Origin: Bacteroidia bacterium
Lineage (GTDB): Bacteria; Bacteroidota; Bacteroidia; Chitinophagales; Saprospiraceae
Length of the DNA stretch: 21,124 nucleotides
Reading direction: 5' to 3'
Assembly (NCBI GenBank): GCA_030432855.1
Contig: JAUILM010000012.1
Coordinates: 1-21,124, forward strand
Shown: piece by piece, positions 1 to 8,387 of the stretch
How the letters are laid out: each line of letters begins with the position of its first letter
Numbering within the stretch: position 1 is the first letter of the stretch
The notes under the pieces: generated by a model
Database searches by the model: none
What the model was told of the DNA's origin: nothing
What the model saw: the letters and a program-made list of their open reading frames with translations, nothing else
Program-made: the position numbers and the translations under genes

Positions 1-1
1 G

Positions 2-2074
2 GACTTTATCGATTTTTTTGCGAATGACATAGTGCAACAGATGGTCATGACCGGGGAGAAGGAGGAGATGTCCGAAGTCATCAGTAAAATGCCTTCAAAT
101 GCCCAGGTAAATAAATATTTTAAAAACAATGGAAACCTCACATTCGATGATATTGAAAGCAACAATGGGTTGGGAGATCCTTCATTTTCGAATGGTGCAG
201 CATATGGAGATTTAGATCTCGATGGTGATTTGGATCTTGTTGTCAATAATTTAAATCAGGAAGCATTTCTCTACAAGAATTTATCCCGGGAAAATACGAA
301 CCATCATTTTATTGCTGTCAATCTGAAAGGGACACAAGCTAATAGTTTTGCTATAGGTACTAAGGTGTTTCTATATCGCGACGGTCAGGTGCAAAATGTA
401 CAGGCAATTCCATCCAGAGGTTTTCAATCTTCTATGGACTACAGGATAACTATGGGATTGGGAAATGCTACTTCGGTAGATTCAATGGTGATTATATGGC
501 CGGATATGCAACGGTCAGTAGCGTTTAATCCAGCAATAGATACTGTTCATACAATTTCCTGGGAGGAAGCTAAAGTTCAAAGGAAAAGCCCGAGTTCTGA
601 TATGGTGTTCTTTGAAGAAGTAGATGTTCCTTTTGATACAGTGAAAGAAGATGCACATGTGGATTTCTACTACGAAGGATTAATCATGCGACGAACGTCT
701 AGGGAAGGTCCCGCAATCTCTGTTGCTGACCTCAATGGTGATGGACGTGATGATGTTTTTGTGGGTGGACCTGCAGGACAGCCTGCGAGACTTTACTTTC
801 GTTTGCAAGAAGGATGGGAAAAAAGAATTGGAGATGTTTTTATTAAGGATCGTATTCATGAAGATACCGAAGCCTTATTTTTTGATATGGATGGAGATGG
901 GGATCAGGACCTCTTTGTAGGGTCAGGAGGTAATCATCAACGGGCCGGTTCTCCGGTATTCCAGGACAGGATATATACAAATGATGGAAACGGTAATTTC
1001 CAGGAGTCGGCTGTCCTACCTGTGGGTGGTCTTAACACATCTGCAGCCCTAGCCCTGGACCTGGACGGAGATAACGATCTGGATTTGATAGTGGCCAGTC
1101 GCAGTATTCCTCAGCAATATGGTAGCAGCCCCCCGTGTTTTGTGCTCCGAAACGATGGCACCGGACAGTTTAGGGATGTAACAAAAGCCGTAGCACCTGA
1201 TTTGACCGACCTGGGTATGATCACTGATATAGAGCAAGGAGACTTAGATGGGGATGGCAATGACGAAATAGTGTTTGTCGGCGAGTGGATGGCACCTTCG
1301 ATTTTTACATTAACGGATGGAAGACTCGTGGATTTTGAAAGTACGCTGACAAATTATCCCGGATGGTATTATGATGTGCATTTGGAAGATCTAAATGGTG
1401 ATAATCGACTGGATATGATCCTGGGAAATCGTGGGGAAAACTTCTATTTCACGGCTTCTGAACATGCTCCTGCCAGGCTCTGGGTACATGATTTTGACAG
1501 TAATGGTGATCTTGATAAAATTATCACACAAAGTATTGATGGTAAGGATATGCCGCTACCCATGAAACGGGAGTTAACGGCGCAGATACCCGGACTAAAG
1601 AAGGAAAATTTGCGACACGAGGAATATGCTGAACGTTCCATTCAACAACTTTTTGAAAGTGAGCAAATCGAAGAAGCCCAGGTGTTAACGGCCAACTGGT
1701 TTAAGTCCTCGATAGCATATAATCTGGGTGAAGGAAAATTTGAAATGTCCCCACTACCTGATCCGCTTCAGTTTTCATGTATATGTGGTATTTATTGCCA
1801 GGATATAAATGGTGATGGTCTGAAGGATATTGTGACAGTCGGTAATGATGCCGGATTTACCCCTCAGTTTTCAAAACTGGATGCCGGTATCGGATATGCA
1901 CTTCTAAATAAGGATGGATACTTTGCACCTGTTGATCATCAGCGTTCAGGACTTCGCATTAGAGGTGATGCCAGGGACATTGTTCCAATTGAGATAGATG
2001 GGCAAATGCATTTACTCGTACCTGTAAATAATGAGGCCCCAAAACTATTGAAGATTAACCAGGAAAGTCTCTAG
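2..2074 (+). CDS. VCBS/FG-GAP repeat protein with ASPIC-UnbV domain (CRTAC1-like), 5' end outside window
   Basis: The reading frame is open from base 2, so the GTG at 32 is not a credible start and the N-terminus lies upstream. The visible part aligns end to end with the C-terminal two thirds of the next gene. About eight FG-GAP/VCBS blades are visible, each with an acidic calcium-loop motif of the DxDxDGxxD type, for example DLDLDGDLD, DLNGDGRDD, DMDGDGDQD and DINGDGLKD. An ASPIC/UnbV-type segment (IPSRGFQSS ... VIIWPDM) lies near bases 350-520. Proteins of this family form extracellular beta-propellers. In Bacteroidota they are usually secreted or surface lipoproteins of about 1100 residues with no proven substrate. 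The gene ends 5 nt before the next start, so the two are surely co-transcribed. Substrate and role cannot be told from sequence. Confidence 0.92.
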   Translation, partial: DFIDFFANDIVQQMVMTGEKEEMSEVISKMPSNAQVNKYFKNNGNLTFDDIESNNGLGDPSFSNGAAYGDLDLDGDLDLVVNNLNQEAFLYKNLSRENTNHHFIAVNLKGTQANSFAIGTKVFLYRDGQVQNVQAIPSRGFQSSMDYRITMGLGNATSVDSMVIIWPDMQRSVAFNPAIDTVHTISWEEAKVQRKSPSSDMVFFEEVDVPFDTVKEDAHVDFYYEGLIMRRTSREGPAISVADLNGDGRDDVFVGGPAGQPARLYFRLQEGWEKRIGDVFIKDRIHEDTEALFFDMDGDGDQDLFVGSGGNHQRAGSPVFQDRIYTNDGNGNFQESAVLPVGGLNTSAALALDLDGDNDLDLIVASRSIPQQYGSSPPCFVLRNDGTGQFRDVTKAVAPDLTDLGMITDIEQGDLDGDGNDEIVFVGEWMAPSIFTLTDGRLVDFESTLTNYPGWYYDVHLEDLNGDNRLDMILGNRGENFYFTASEHAPARLWVHDFDSNGDLDKIITQSIDGKDMPLPMKRELTAQIPGLKKENLRHEEYAERSIQQLFESEQIEEAQVLTANWFKSSIAYNLGEGKFEMSPLPDPLQFSCICGIYCQDINGDGLKDIVTVGNDAGFTPQFSKLDAGIGYALLNKDGYFAPVDHQRSGLRIRGDARDIVPIEIDGQMHLLVPVNNEAPKLLKINQESL

Positions 2075-2079
2075 TTTCT

Positions 2080-5000
2080 ATGCAGTTACATAGATTTTCA
2101 CATATTATTTTTCTATTTCTGTTTCTTATCTCCTGTTCAGATATACCTGAGGAGACACTCTATTTCGAATTACATGAAGGAGACAGGACCGGGTTACATA
2201 CGATAAATACGTTACATCAGGACGAGGAGTTTAATGTGTTTAAATACATGTATTTCTATAATGGGGGAGGAGTCGCTGCGGGAGATTTCAATAATGATAG
2301 TTTGGTTGATCTCTATTTTACTAATAATATGGAGGAGAATCGTATGTTTCTCAATACAGGGGATTTGCGATTTAAAGATGTAACTCAGCTGGCAGGCGTA
2401 GAGGGCATTGAGGGATGGTCTACAGGAGTTAGTGTGGTTGATATTAATAACGATGGCTTATTGGACCTCTACGTAAACCAGGTAGCTGATTATGAGCATT
2501 TATTGGGGAGAAATCAATTGTACATATGTACCGGAGTAGAGGATGGTATCCCCACCTACGAGGATCGTGCCGCTGATTATAATCTCGATCTTATAGGATT
2601 TGGTACTCAGGCTGCATTTTTTGATTATGATCTGGATGGAGATTTGGACATGTTTCAACTTAATCACAGCTTACATCAAAATGGCACGTTTGGTAGACGG
2701 GATGGATTTGCCAGTAAAAAGCATCCTACCGCCGGTGATAAATTGCTACGAAATGATGGTGGTGTTTTCGTAGAAGTGACAGATTCTGCAGGGATTTATA
2801 GCAATGTGATTGGATATGGTCTCGGTCTTGCCATCAGTGATATTAATTTTGATGGATGGCCTGATATCTATGTTGGAAATGATTTTCATGAGAATGATTA
2901 TCTCTATATCAATCAGAAAGACGGCACATTTAAGGAGTCATTAGATAAATTCATTACCCATACCAGTCGTTTTTCGATGGGTGTTGATATCAGTGATATT
3001 AATAATGACGCACTGGTAGACATAATTTCGCTGGATATGTTACCAGAAGATCCATATATCCTGAAAAGCTCACTGGGTGAAGACGGATACGACATCTATC
3101 AATTCAAACTGGGATATGGATATGGTCATCAATTTGCCAGAAATAATTTGCAGGTAAATAATGGTCGTGGCGGATTTACAGAGCTGGGACTGTACGCGAA
3201 TATTTATGCTACGGACTGGTCCTGGGCCCCCCTTTTTCTGGATGTAAATAACGATGGACTTCAGGACCTCTTTGTTTCCAATGGTATACCCAGGAGAATG
3301 AATGATATTGATTACATCAACTTCCAGATGGGAGATGAGGACGTACGTTGGAAAACAGAAAATGGAGAGGTCGATAATTCGGATCTGGACATAATCAATA
3401 GGATGCCCCAGATAAAACTAGCAAATCCAATTTTTATTAATCAGGGAGCTATTCATTTTGAGGAGGTTTCTCCCCATGTCAAGAATAATAAAACTTCCTA
3501 CAGCAATGGTGCTGTATATGCGGATCTGGACAATGATGGAGATTTAGATGTAGTGGTTAGTAATATTGAGGATGAGCCTTTTGTCTATGAAAATTTACAT
3601 AAAGCTACTGAGAATAATTATCTGCGAATTGCTTTGAAGGGACCCCAGAAAAATATCGGTGCTCTAGGTGCCCGGGTGATGATGTATTTGAAAAACGGCA
3701 ATGTTCAGTATAGGGAAAATTTTCCAGTCAGAGGGTACCAATCCAGTGTGAGTACACCTTTGCATATTGGTATCGCCGATACAACACTTGTCGATTCCGT
3801 ACTGGTCATTTGGCCTGATCTGTCGGTGCAACACATTAAACCTGTATTTAATAGGACGATCCTTTGTTCCTGGAGACCTAATTTGCCTCAATACGAATTT
3901 GAAGGATCGAAAACTTATTCGGACTCGCTTCATTTTAGAAATGTAAATAAGGAATCTAATATTTCATTTTTACATGAAGAAAATCCATTTGTAGATTTTA
4001 ATCGTGAACCTTTGATACCGCATAAGGTATCCACAGAAGGACCTGCGCTGGCAGTGGCAGATATCAATCAGGACGGCCTTGATGACTTTTTTATTGGCAG
4101 CAGTAAGCGACGTAAGAGTGCTGTGTTTTTTCAGGTAGGCGATGGTCAGTTTGTCGAGTCCGCCCAATTTGATTTACAGCAAGATACCGTATACGAAGAT
4201 ATAGATGCCGTATTTGCCGATGTGGAAAATGACGGTGATTTGGACTTAATAATTGCCACGGGAGGTAATGAGTACAGAGGTAAGCAGGATCCTTTGAAGC
4301 AACGCCTTTACGTGAATGATGGTCGGGGAAATTTTAGTCTTACTAATGCACTGGATAGTGTCCGACTGACCGCATCCTGTGTGCTTGAGGCAGATTTTAA
4401 TCAGGATGGTTTTGTAGATCTTTTTTTTGGAGGTCGTGCTGTACCCTGGAGTTATGGTGTGATCCCGCAATCATATTTGCTGCAAAATCGTGGAGATGGA
4501 ACTTACGAAGATGTCACCGGTATCGTTTCAAAGGATCTCGAGAAAATAGGTTTTGTAAAGGATGGAGATTGGTTTGATTTTGACCAGGATGGTGACGAGG
4601 ATTTACTCCTGGCATTAGAATGGGGGGTAATCACAATATTTATAAATGAGGAAGGCAGGTTGAATAAGCTGGAAATTGGGGATCAAAAAGGCTGGTGGAA
4701 TTGTCTGCTGCCTGGAGATTTTGATGGTGATGGTGATATTGATATACTGGCAGGTAATACAGGTAAGAATTCAAGGTTCAAACCTTCACATGATGAACCT
4801 GTGCGACTTTATGTAAATGATTTTGACAATAATGGACAGGTAGACCCTATACTCACTTACTTCCTGGATGGTAATGAAATTCCTTTTGCCAATTTTAAAG
4901 AGATAACAAAGCAATTGGTGTCCGTTAAGAAGAAGTTTCTCTACGCCCATGATTTTGCCAATGCTACTATGGATGAGCTCTTTGGAAAGGGAAACCTGGA

Positions 5001-5409
5001 AAACTCAACGGTTTTTGAGGTAAATACCCTGGAGCATGTCTTCTTTGAAAATCAGGGAGATAATAGATCGTACACTGTAATTCCCCTGCCAGAAGAATTA
5101 CAATACTCTACTCTTAATGCGCTGGCATTTATTGAGGATGGAAGTGTGGTGCAAAAAGTACTAGCAGGAGGTAATTTTTTTGACATCAATATTGAAATGG
5201 GGAGGTATGATGGCAGTCGGGGCAATCTACTGTATTTTAAGGGAGATTCGATATGGAGTGGCCCCATCCCGGGAGTTGATGTGTTGGGTCAGATTAGGTC
5301 TATCCAAACCATTAATTTGGACCAAGACATAGGATTTCTAATGGCTAAAAATAATGCAGCTCTTGAAATTCTTAAGTCCAATATTTCAGTTTCTAAAATG
5401 GAGCAATGA
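2080..5409 (+). CDS. VCBS/FG-GAP repeat lipoprotein with ASPIC-UnbV domain (CRTAC1-like)
   Basis: Complete 1109-residue protein. A hydrophobic signal ends in the lipobox LISC with Cys19 as the predicted lipidated residue, so it should be an outer-membrane, probably surface, lipoprotein. FG-GAP/VCBS blades with calcium-loop motifs run from about residue 63 (GDFNNDSLVD) to about residue 930 (DFDGDGDID, DFDNNGQVD). The ASPIC/UnbV segment is at about residues 526-585 (PVRGYQSS ... VIWPDL). Length is normal for the Bacteroidota family often labelled VCBS repeat-containing or, wrongly, RNA-binding protein. It is a tandem paralogue of the preceding gene. Its stop overlaps the next ATG (ATGA, bases 5406-5409), which suggests translational coupling with the plug-domain lipoprotein. 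A role in binding or presenting a polymer or protein at the cell surface is inference only. Confidence 0.95.
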   Translation: MQLHRFSHIIFLFLFLISCSDIPEETLYFELHEGDRTGLHTINTLHQDEEFNVFKYMYFYNGGGVAAGDFNNDSLVDLYFTNNMEENRMFLNTGDLRFKDVTQLAGVEGIEGWSTGVSVVDINNDGLLDLYVNQVADYEHLLGRNQLYICTGVEDGIPTYEDRAADYNLDLIGFGTQAAFFDYDLDGDLDMFQLNHSLHQNGTFGRRDGFASKKHPTAGDKLLRNDGGVFVEVTDSAGIYSNVIGYGLGLAISDINFDGWPDIYVGNDFHENDYLYINQKDGTFKESLDKFITHTSRFSMGVDISDINNDALVDIISLDMLPEDPYILKSSLGEDGYDIYQFKLGYGYGHQFARNNLQVNNGRGGFTELGLYANIYATDWSWAPLFLDVNNDGLQDLFVSNGIPRRMNDIDYINFQMGDEDVRWKTENGEVDNSDLDIINRMPQIKLANPIFINQGAIHFEEVSPHVKNNKTSYSNGAVYADLDNDGDLDVVVSNIEDEPFVYENLHKATENNYLRIALKGPQKNIGALGARVMMYLKNGNVQYRENFPVRGYQSSVSTPLHIGIADTTLVDSVLVIWPDLSVQHIKPVFNRTILCSWRPNLPQYEFEGSKTYSDSLHFRNVNKESNISFLHEENPFVDFNREPLIPHKVSTEGPALAVADINQDGLDDFFIGSSKRRKSAVFFQVGDGQFVESAQFDLQQDTVYEDIDAVFADVENDGDLDLIIATGGNEYRGKQDPLKQRLYVNDGRGNFSLTNALDSVRLTASCVLEADFNQDGFVDLFFGGRAVPWSYGVIPQSYLLQNRGDGTYEDVTGIVSKDLEKIGFVKDGDWFDFDQDGDEDLLLALEWGVITIFINEEGRLNKLEIGDQKGWWNCLLPGDFDGDGDIDILAGNTGKNSRFKPSHDEPVRLYVNDFDNNGQVDPILTYFLDGNEIPFANFKEITKQLVSVKKKFLYAHDFANATMDELFGKGNLENSTVFEVNTLEHVFFENQGDNRSYTVIPLPEELQYSTLNALAFIEDGSVVQKVLAGGNFFDINIEMGRYDGSRGNLLYFKGDSIWSGPIPGVDVLGQIRSIQTINLDQDIGFLMAKNNAALEILKSNISVSKMEQ

Positions 5410-5825
5410 TGAGAAACAAAACACTACAGTTTACAATCGGTCTTTGTTGGTTCCTTTTCTCCTGTGGTGGCTTAAAATCGATCGATGGGAATGAAAAAAT
5501 TCGACCATCCTATAATGCAAGTCAAATTGATAGTCCGGACATAGATTTTGACCTGACGATGCATCTCCGAAAAGTGCCTGGAGTACAGGTAGTGGGTGAT
5601 GGGGCAAATGCAATTTTCAAGATCCGCAACGCTTCCTCGTTGAATGCTTCTACTTCTCCTCTTTTTGTTGTAGGATCTATGCAGATGCGTGATTATTCAG
5701 CAGTGTATAATTCTGTAAATGTCAGAGATATCCAATCAATTCAGGTCCTAAAGGATCCCAGTGAGACATCATTTTATGGTGTCAATGGCGCAAATGGAGT
5801 CATTATTATTAATCTCATAGATTGA
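5406..5825 (+). CDS. Stand-alone TonB-receptor plug-domain lipoprotein
   Basis: 139 residues. The N-terminus is a short lipoprotein signal with lipobox LFSC and Cys20. From about residue 50 to the end it matches the plug domain of SusC-type receptors: LRKVPGVQV, IFKIRNASSLN, PLFVV, then VRDIQSIQVLKDPS and YGVNGANGVIIIN, which is the hallmark end of the plug. No beta-barrel follows; the stop comes directly after the last plug strand. The barrel-less form is therefore not caused by the window edge, and the next gene is on the other strand. The first ATG at 5406 overlaps the upstream stop; a second ATG at 5409 is equally possible. Such solo plug lipoproteins occur in Bacteroidota but their job is not established. 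It could be a decoy or assembly partner for a receptor, or a periplasmic or surface partner of the two VCBS proteins encoded just upstream. Confidence 0.85.
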   Translation: MMRNKTLQFTIGLCWFLFSCGGLKSIDGNEKIRPSYNASQIDSPDIDFDLTMHLRKVPGVQVVGDGANAIFKIRNASSLNASTSPLFVVGSMQMRDYSAVYNSVNVRDIQSIQVLKDPSETSFYGVNGANGVIIINLID

Positions 5826-5841
5826 CATCGATCCCTCAAGC

Positions 5842-7299
5842 CTAATTAAGTTCCAGGCGATGCTCTACAGATGCCGGTATTTCATCTTCAAAGTGACTAA
5901 TAAAAATCAACGTATCATTTTTTCCGATCAATGCTTCCAGCAAATGTGATGCCCGCAATCGAGACTGCTCGTCGAGGCCCTGGTAGGGTTCGTCCAGCAG
6001 ATAGACTGGCGATTTCTTAATAAATGCCCGGATAAGGAAGAGCAGTCTTTGTTGACCTGTGGAGAGCTTGACATAAGTCTCATCCACTATACAGGATAAT
6101 CCAAAGTAAGTGAAGAAATGCTCCAATCTTTTCTCAGCTGTGGGATCAGGTTTCTTTACCGTGAAGGCATCCCACAAGCCGGTGAGGACTACTTCTCGTG
6201 CTGTAAGATTTTCTGAGAAATAGGCATGTAATTCAGGCGAAGTAAATCCGATTTTTTTCTTGATATCCCATATGCTTTCACCTGTCCCCCGTTTCTTTTC
6301 AAAGAGATACACAGGATGACCATATGCCTGCGGGTGGTCTCCGTACATGAGGCTGAGCAAGGTGCTTTTCCCGGATCCATTCTGTCCAAAAAGCACCCAC
6401 TTTTCCCCCGCTCTTACGGTCCAGTTAACGTGTTCCATCACGGTTTTTGATGGGTATTTTACCGCGACATCCTCAAATCGGATGACTTCACTGAAAGACT
6501 CGTTTTCCTGATCACCTTCTATCTCTTGCAATTGAACAAGTGCATTCTGCTCATCATTTTTGAGATGAAGGGCGACTGTTTTCTTTTCTTCCTGTCGGAA
6601 TGGTTTTGCTTCGATCAATTTTCCATTCTCAAGACAAAGTTCGTGTGTGATGCACCCGGGGACGGATCTAAAATGCCCGGCGAGGATGATAGTGATGGGC
6701 AACTGACTTGAAAGTTTATCAATGAATGCATTGATCCGCTTCCGGCTACTATCATCCAGCCCTATATGAAGATTGTCCAGAATCAGGATACTTGGAGGTT
6801 CCAGAAAAGCCTTGCATAAAATGAGTTTGCGGGTTTGACCACTGGATAGCTTGATCCGCTCCGTATCTAGCAACGGATTCAGTTCAAATAATTCTAATAG
6901 CTCCTGATGATCCATACTATGGAGATCGAGTCCCCCATCATGCAGGTAGTCTTTTACCGTCATATGACCGTCTGAGTCAAAGGTATTGTATCGTTGCTGA
7001 TAGTAGTGTACGGCATTCACACTACTAAATAGCTTGCCAGTATCCGTAAATGAAACCAGTTTGATGAGTTGCCTTCTTCTTTGCAGATCAAACTGATCCT
7101 TAAGAAACGCGACGCGGCAGTTACCGCTGAACGTGCGCGTATCTCCCGATAGCACTTTGCAAAAGGTGGTCTTACCACTGGCCATAGGACCCGTGATGAG
7201 CCAGTGCTCACCCGGGTGGCATGTCCAGTTGATATCCATCAATATGGGAGTGAGTCCGACACCCGCGGTGAGGTCTTTGATTTCGACGATTGGTTCCAA
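5842..7299 (-). CDS. Duplicated ATP-binding-cassette protein, ModF-like
   Basis: 485 residues with two ABC ATPase domains in one chain and no membrane segment. Domain 1 has Walker A GPMASGKTT (37-45), signature LSSGQ (151-155), Walker B ILILD (171-175) and H-loop His209. Domain 2 has Walker A GQNGSGKST (305-313), signature LSTGQ (412-416), Walker B with LLDE (434-437) and His469. Length and layout match ModF (PhrA), a molybdate-locus ATPase of unclear function, but no molybdate permease or binding-protein gene is nearby, so the substrate link is weak. In domain 1 the residue after Walker B is Asn176 instead of the catalytic Glu, while domain 2 keeps Glu437, so hydrolysis is probably asymmetric. 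The start must be the TTG at 7299: an in-frame TAA lies five codons upstream and no ATG occurs before residue 21. The gene converges on the plug gene with a 16-nt gap. Confidence 0.88.
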   Translation of the reverse strand: MEPIVEIKDLTAGVGLTPILMDINWTCHPGEHWLITGPMASGKTTFCKVLSGDTRTFSGNCRVAFLKDQFDLQRRRQLIKLVSFTDTGKLFSSVNAVHYYQQRYNTFDSDGHMTVKDYLHDGGLDLHSMDHQELLELFELNPLLDTERIKLSSGQTRKLILCKAFLEPPSILILDNLHIGLDDSSRKRINAFIDKLSSQLPITIILAGHFRSVPGCITHELCLENGKLIEAKPFRQEEKKTVALHLKNDEQNALVQLQEIEGDQENESFSEVIRFEDVAVKYPSKTVMEHVNWTVRAGEKWVLFGQNGSGKSTLLSLMYGDHPQAYGHPVYLFEKKRGTGESIWDIKKKIGFTSPELHAYFSENLTAREVVLTGLWDAFTVKKPDPTAEKRLEHFFTYFGLSCIVDETYVKLSTGQQRLLFLIRAFIKKSPVYLLDEPYQGLDEQSRLRASHLLEALIGKNDTLIFISHFEDEIPASVEHRLELN

Positions 7300-7423
7300 A
7301 TGATGCTGCTTTTAATAGGGAAAGATACTGGGTGATAACCCGACATCCAAATACTACCCCTAAGGAGAGGATGCAGGACCCAGTCGATTGTTAGGTTTGT
7401 AGCTCTGGTCTGCATTGGATCTG

Positions 7424-7487
7424 AAATTACCATACTTAAAAGGGCTTAATTATTATGCTTAAAGTTGTACACAGCAAGAAACGGCTG
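7424..7487 (+). repeat. 64-bp perfect direct repeat, copy 1
   Basis: Identical base for base to 11498-11561. The first 31 nt are upstream of a small gene and the last 33 nt are its first 11 codons. Identity falls abruptly on the right side. On the left, only a short GGATC precedes both copies, followed by two mismatched bases. The block contains three CTTAA motifs (starting at 7435, 7445 and 7458). Confidence 0.95.
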
Positions 7488-7604
7488 TCTGAGTTAAATG
7501 TACCTAATCCGCATACAACGCGGCAAATGGTGGAGTGGACACGAGAATTTCTCCTGGACCTGGATGATCTGATCTCAGAACAACAAAAGGATGATGGAGA
7601 CTGA
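7455..7604 (+). CDS. Small protein of a two-member paralogous family (49 aa)
   Basis: I do not recognise this family. The ORF begins at the ATG inside the 64-bp repeat and encodes 49 residues: MLKVVHSKKRL, then a variable stretch, then a conserved amphipathic helix-like segment MVEWTREFLLDLDDLI and an acidic tail. No signal peptide or membrane segment is seen, so it is probably cytoplasmic. A paralogue lies at 11529-11714. The two match at 16 of 29 aligned positions after the repeat, with many conservative R/K, E/D and Q/E exchanges, a pattern expected of a translated gene rather than random DNA. It stands alone, divergent from the ABC gene, with a hairpin 9 nt after its stop. There is no clear Shine-Dalgarno; the A/T-rich upstream fits Bacteroidota starts. 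Confidence 0.6.
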   Translation: MLKVVHSKKRLSELNVPNPHTTRQMVEWTREFLLDLDDLISEQQKDDGD

Positions 7605-7612
7605 GATTTATC

Positions 7613-7642
7613 AAAAAACCAGGTAGAATTGAGTGCTACCTG
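7613..7642 (-). terminator. Hairpin with T-tract, oriented as a minus-strand terminator
   Basis: A perfect 7-bp stem (CAGGTAG / CTACCTG, 9-nt loop) has six A residues on its left side. Read on the minus strand this is a stem followed by GGTTTTTTG, the usual intrinsic terminator form. On the plus strand no T-tract follows, so it would end the small gene at 7455-7604 poorly. No minus-strand gene lies directly upstream of it. Confidence 0.45.
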
Positions 7643-7753
7643 CCAATTATCATAATGCTATTGAGATATTTCGTCCGTTAATGTCATATGCAGCGTATTG
7701 ATCGCAATCTGGATTTTGTCTTTGATTCATACTAACTGTTAATGTATAGGAGT

Positions 7754-7761
7754 TACTTTTG
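7754..7761 (+). promoter_or_regulatory. Possible Bacteroidota -7 element upstream of the ECF sigma gene
   Basis: TACTTTTG matches the TAnnTTTG consensus of Bacteroidota housekeeping promoters and lies about 35 nt before the sigma-factor start. A good -33 TTTG at the expected spacing is absent; the nearest TTTG (7721-7724) is too far upstream. The motif is short, so it could be chance. Confidence 0.35.
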
Positions 7762-7795
7762 CATGCTGAAGATGCTAGTATTAATCTAAGGTTAC

Positions 7796-8356
7796 TTGTA
7801 CTTGACTACCGATTTTGAAATTATACAGGCCATTTCCAGGGGAGAAAAGAAAGCATTGGGAAAGTTGTATGATCGATACTCTGAGAAGGTCTATAATACA
7901 GCCATTAGCTATACCAAGAATGTTGAAGAAGCCGAGGAAATTACCCAAGATGTCTTTGTGAAAATTTTCAGGAGTGCTTCTACGTTTAATCAAGACTCTA
8001 CACTAAGTACCTGGATCTATCGCATCACCGTCAATACATCATTGAATCTACTCAAGAAAAGGAACAGGTTTACTATTTTTAGAAATACACTCGATGCTTC
8101 TGAATCCATTGATTTTGAACATCCGGGAGTTGTAATGGAGAACAAAGAGAATGCGGCGGTGCTTTTTAAGGCCATGGATTGCCTTCCAGCTCAGCAGAAG
8201 ACGGCTTTCATACTGAGTTATGTAGAAGAATTACCTCGTCAGGAAGTCGCTGACATTATGGAAACATCACTTAAGGCAGTGGAATCCTTGCTACAAAGGG
8301 CCAAGAAGAATCTGCGATCAGAATTAGGAAAATTATATCCGCACCGAAGGAAATGA
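7796..8356 (+). CDS. ECF-type RNA polymerase sigma factor
   Basis: About 186 residues, the normal ECF size, with the two sigma-70 domains only. Region 2 is seen in LGKLYDRYSEKVYNTA and EEITQDVFVKIF. Region 4 is the helix-turn-helix segment LPAQQKTAFILSYVEELPRQ followed by EVADIM, SLKAVESLL and RAKKNLR. It should direct core RNA polymerase to a small envelope-stress or metal-type regulon. An in-frame TAA at 7787-7789 and the lack of any ATG before the conserved region force a TTG start, at 7796 or 7802; AAGG at 7788-7791 gives 4 or 10 nt spacing, and the second is mechanically better. The next genes (putative anti-sigma protein and Spy-like protein) follow on the same strand and probably control or depend on it. 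Autoregulation is likely by analogy. Confidence 0.95.
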   Translation: MYLTTDFEIIQAISRGEKKALGKLYDRYSEKVYNTAISYTKNVEEAEEITQDVFVKIFRSASTFNQDSTLSTWIYRITVNTSLNLLKKRNRFTIFRNTLDASESIDFEHPGVVMENKENAAVLFKAMDCLPAQQKTAFILSYVEELPRQEVADIMETSLKAVESLLQRAKKNLRSELGKLYPHRRK

Positions 8357-8387
8357 AAGAATTAGTTGTCCAAAGAATAAAACTACT

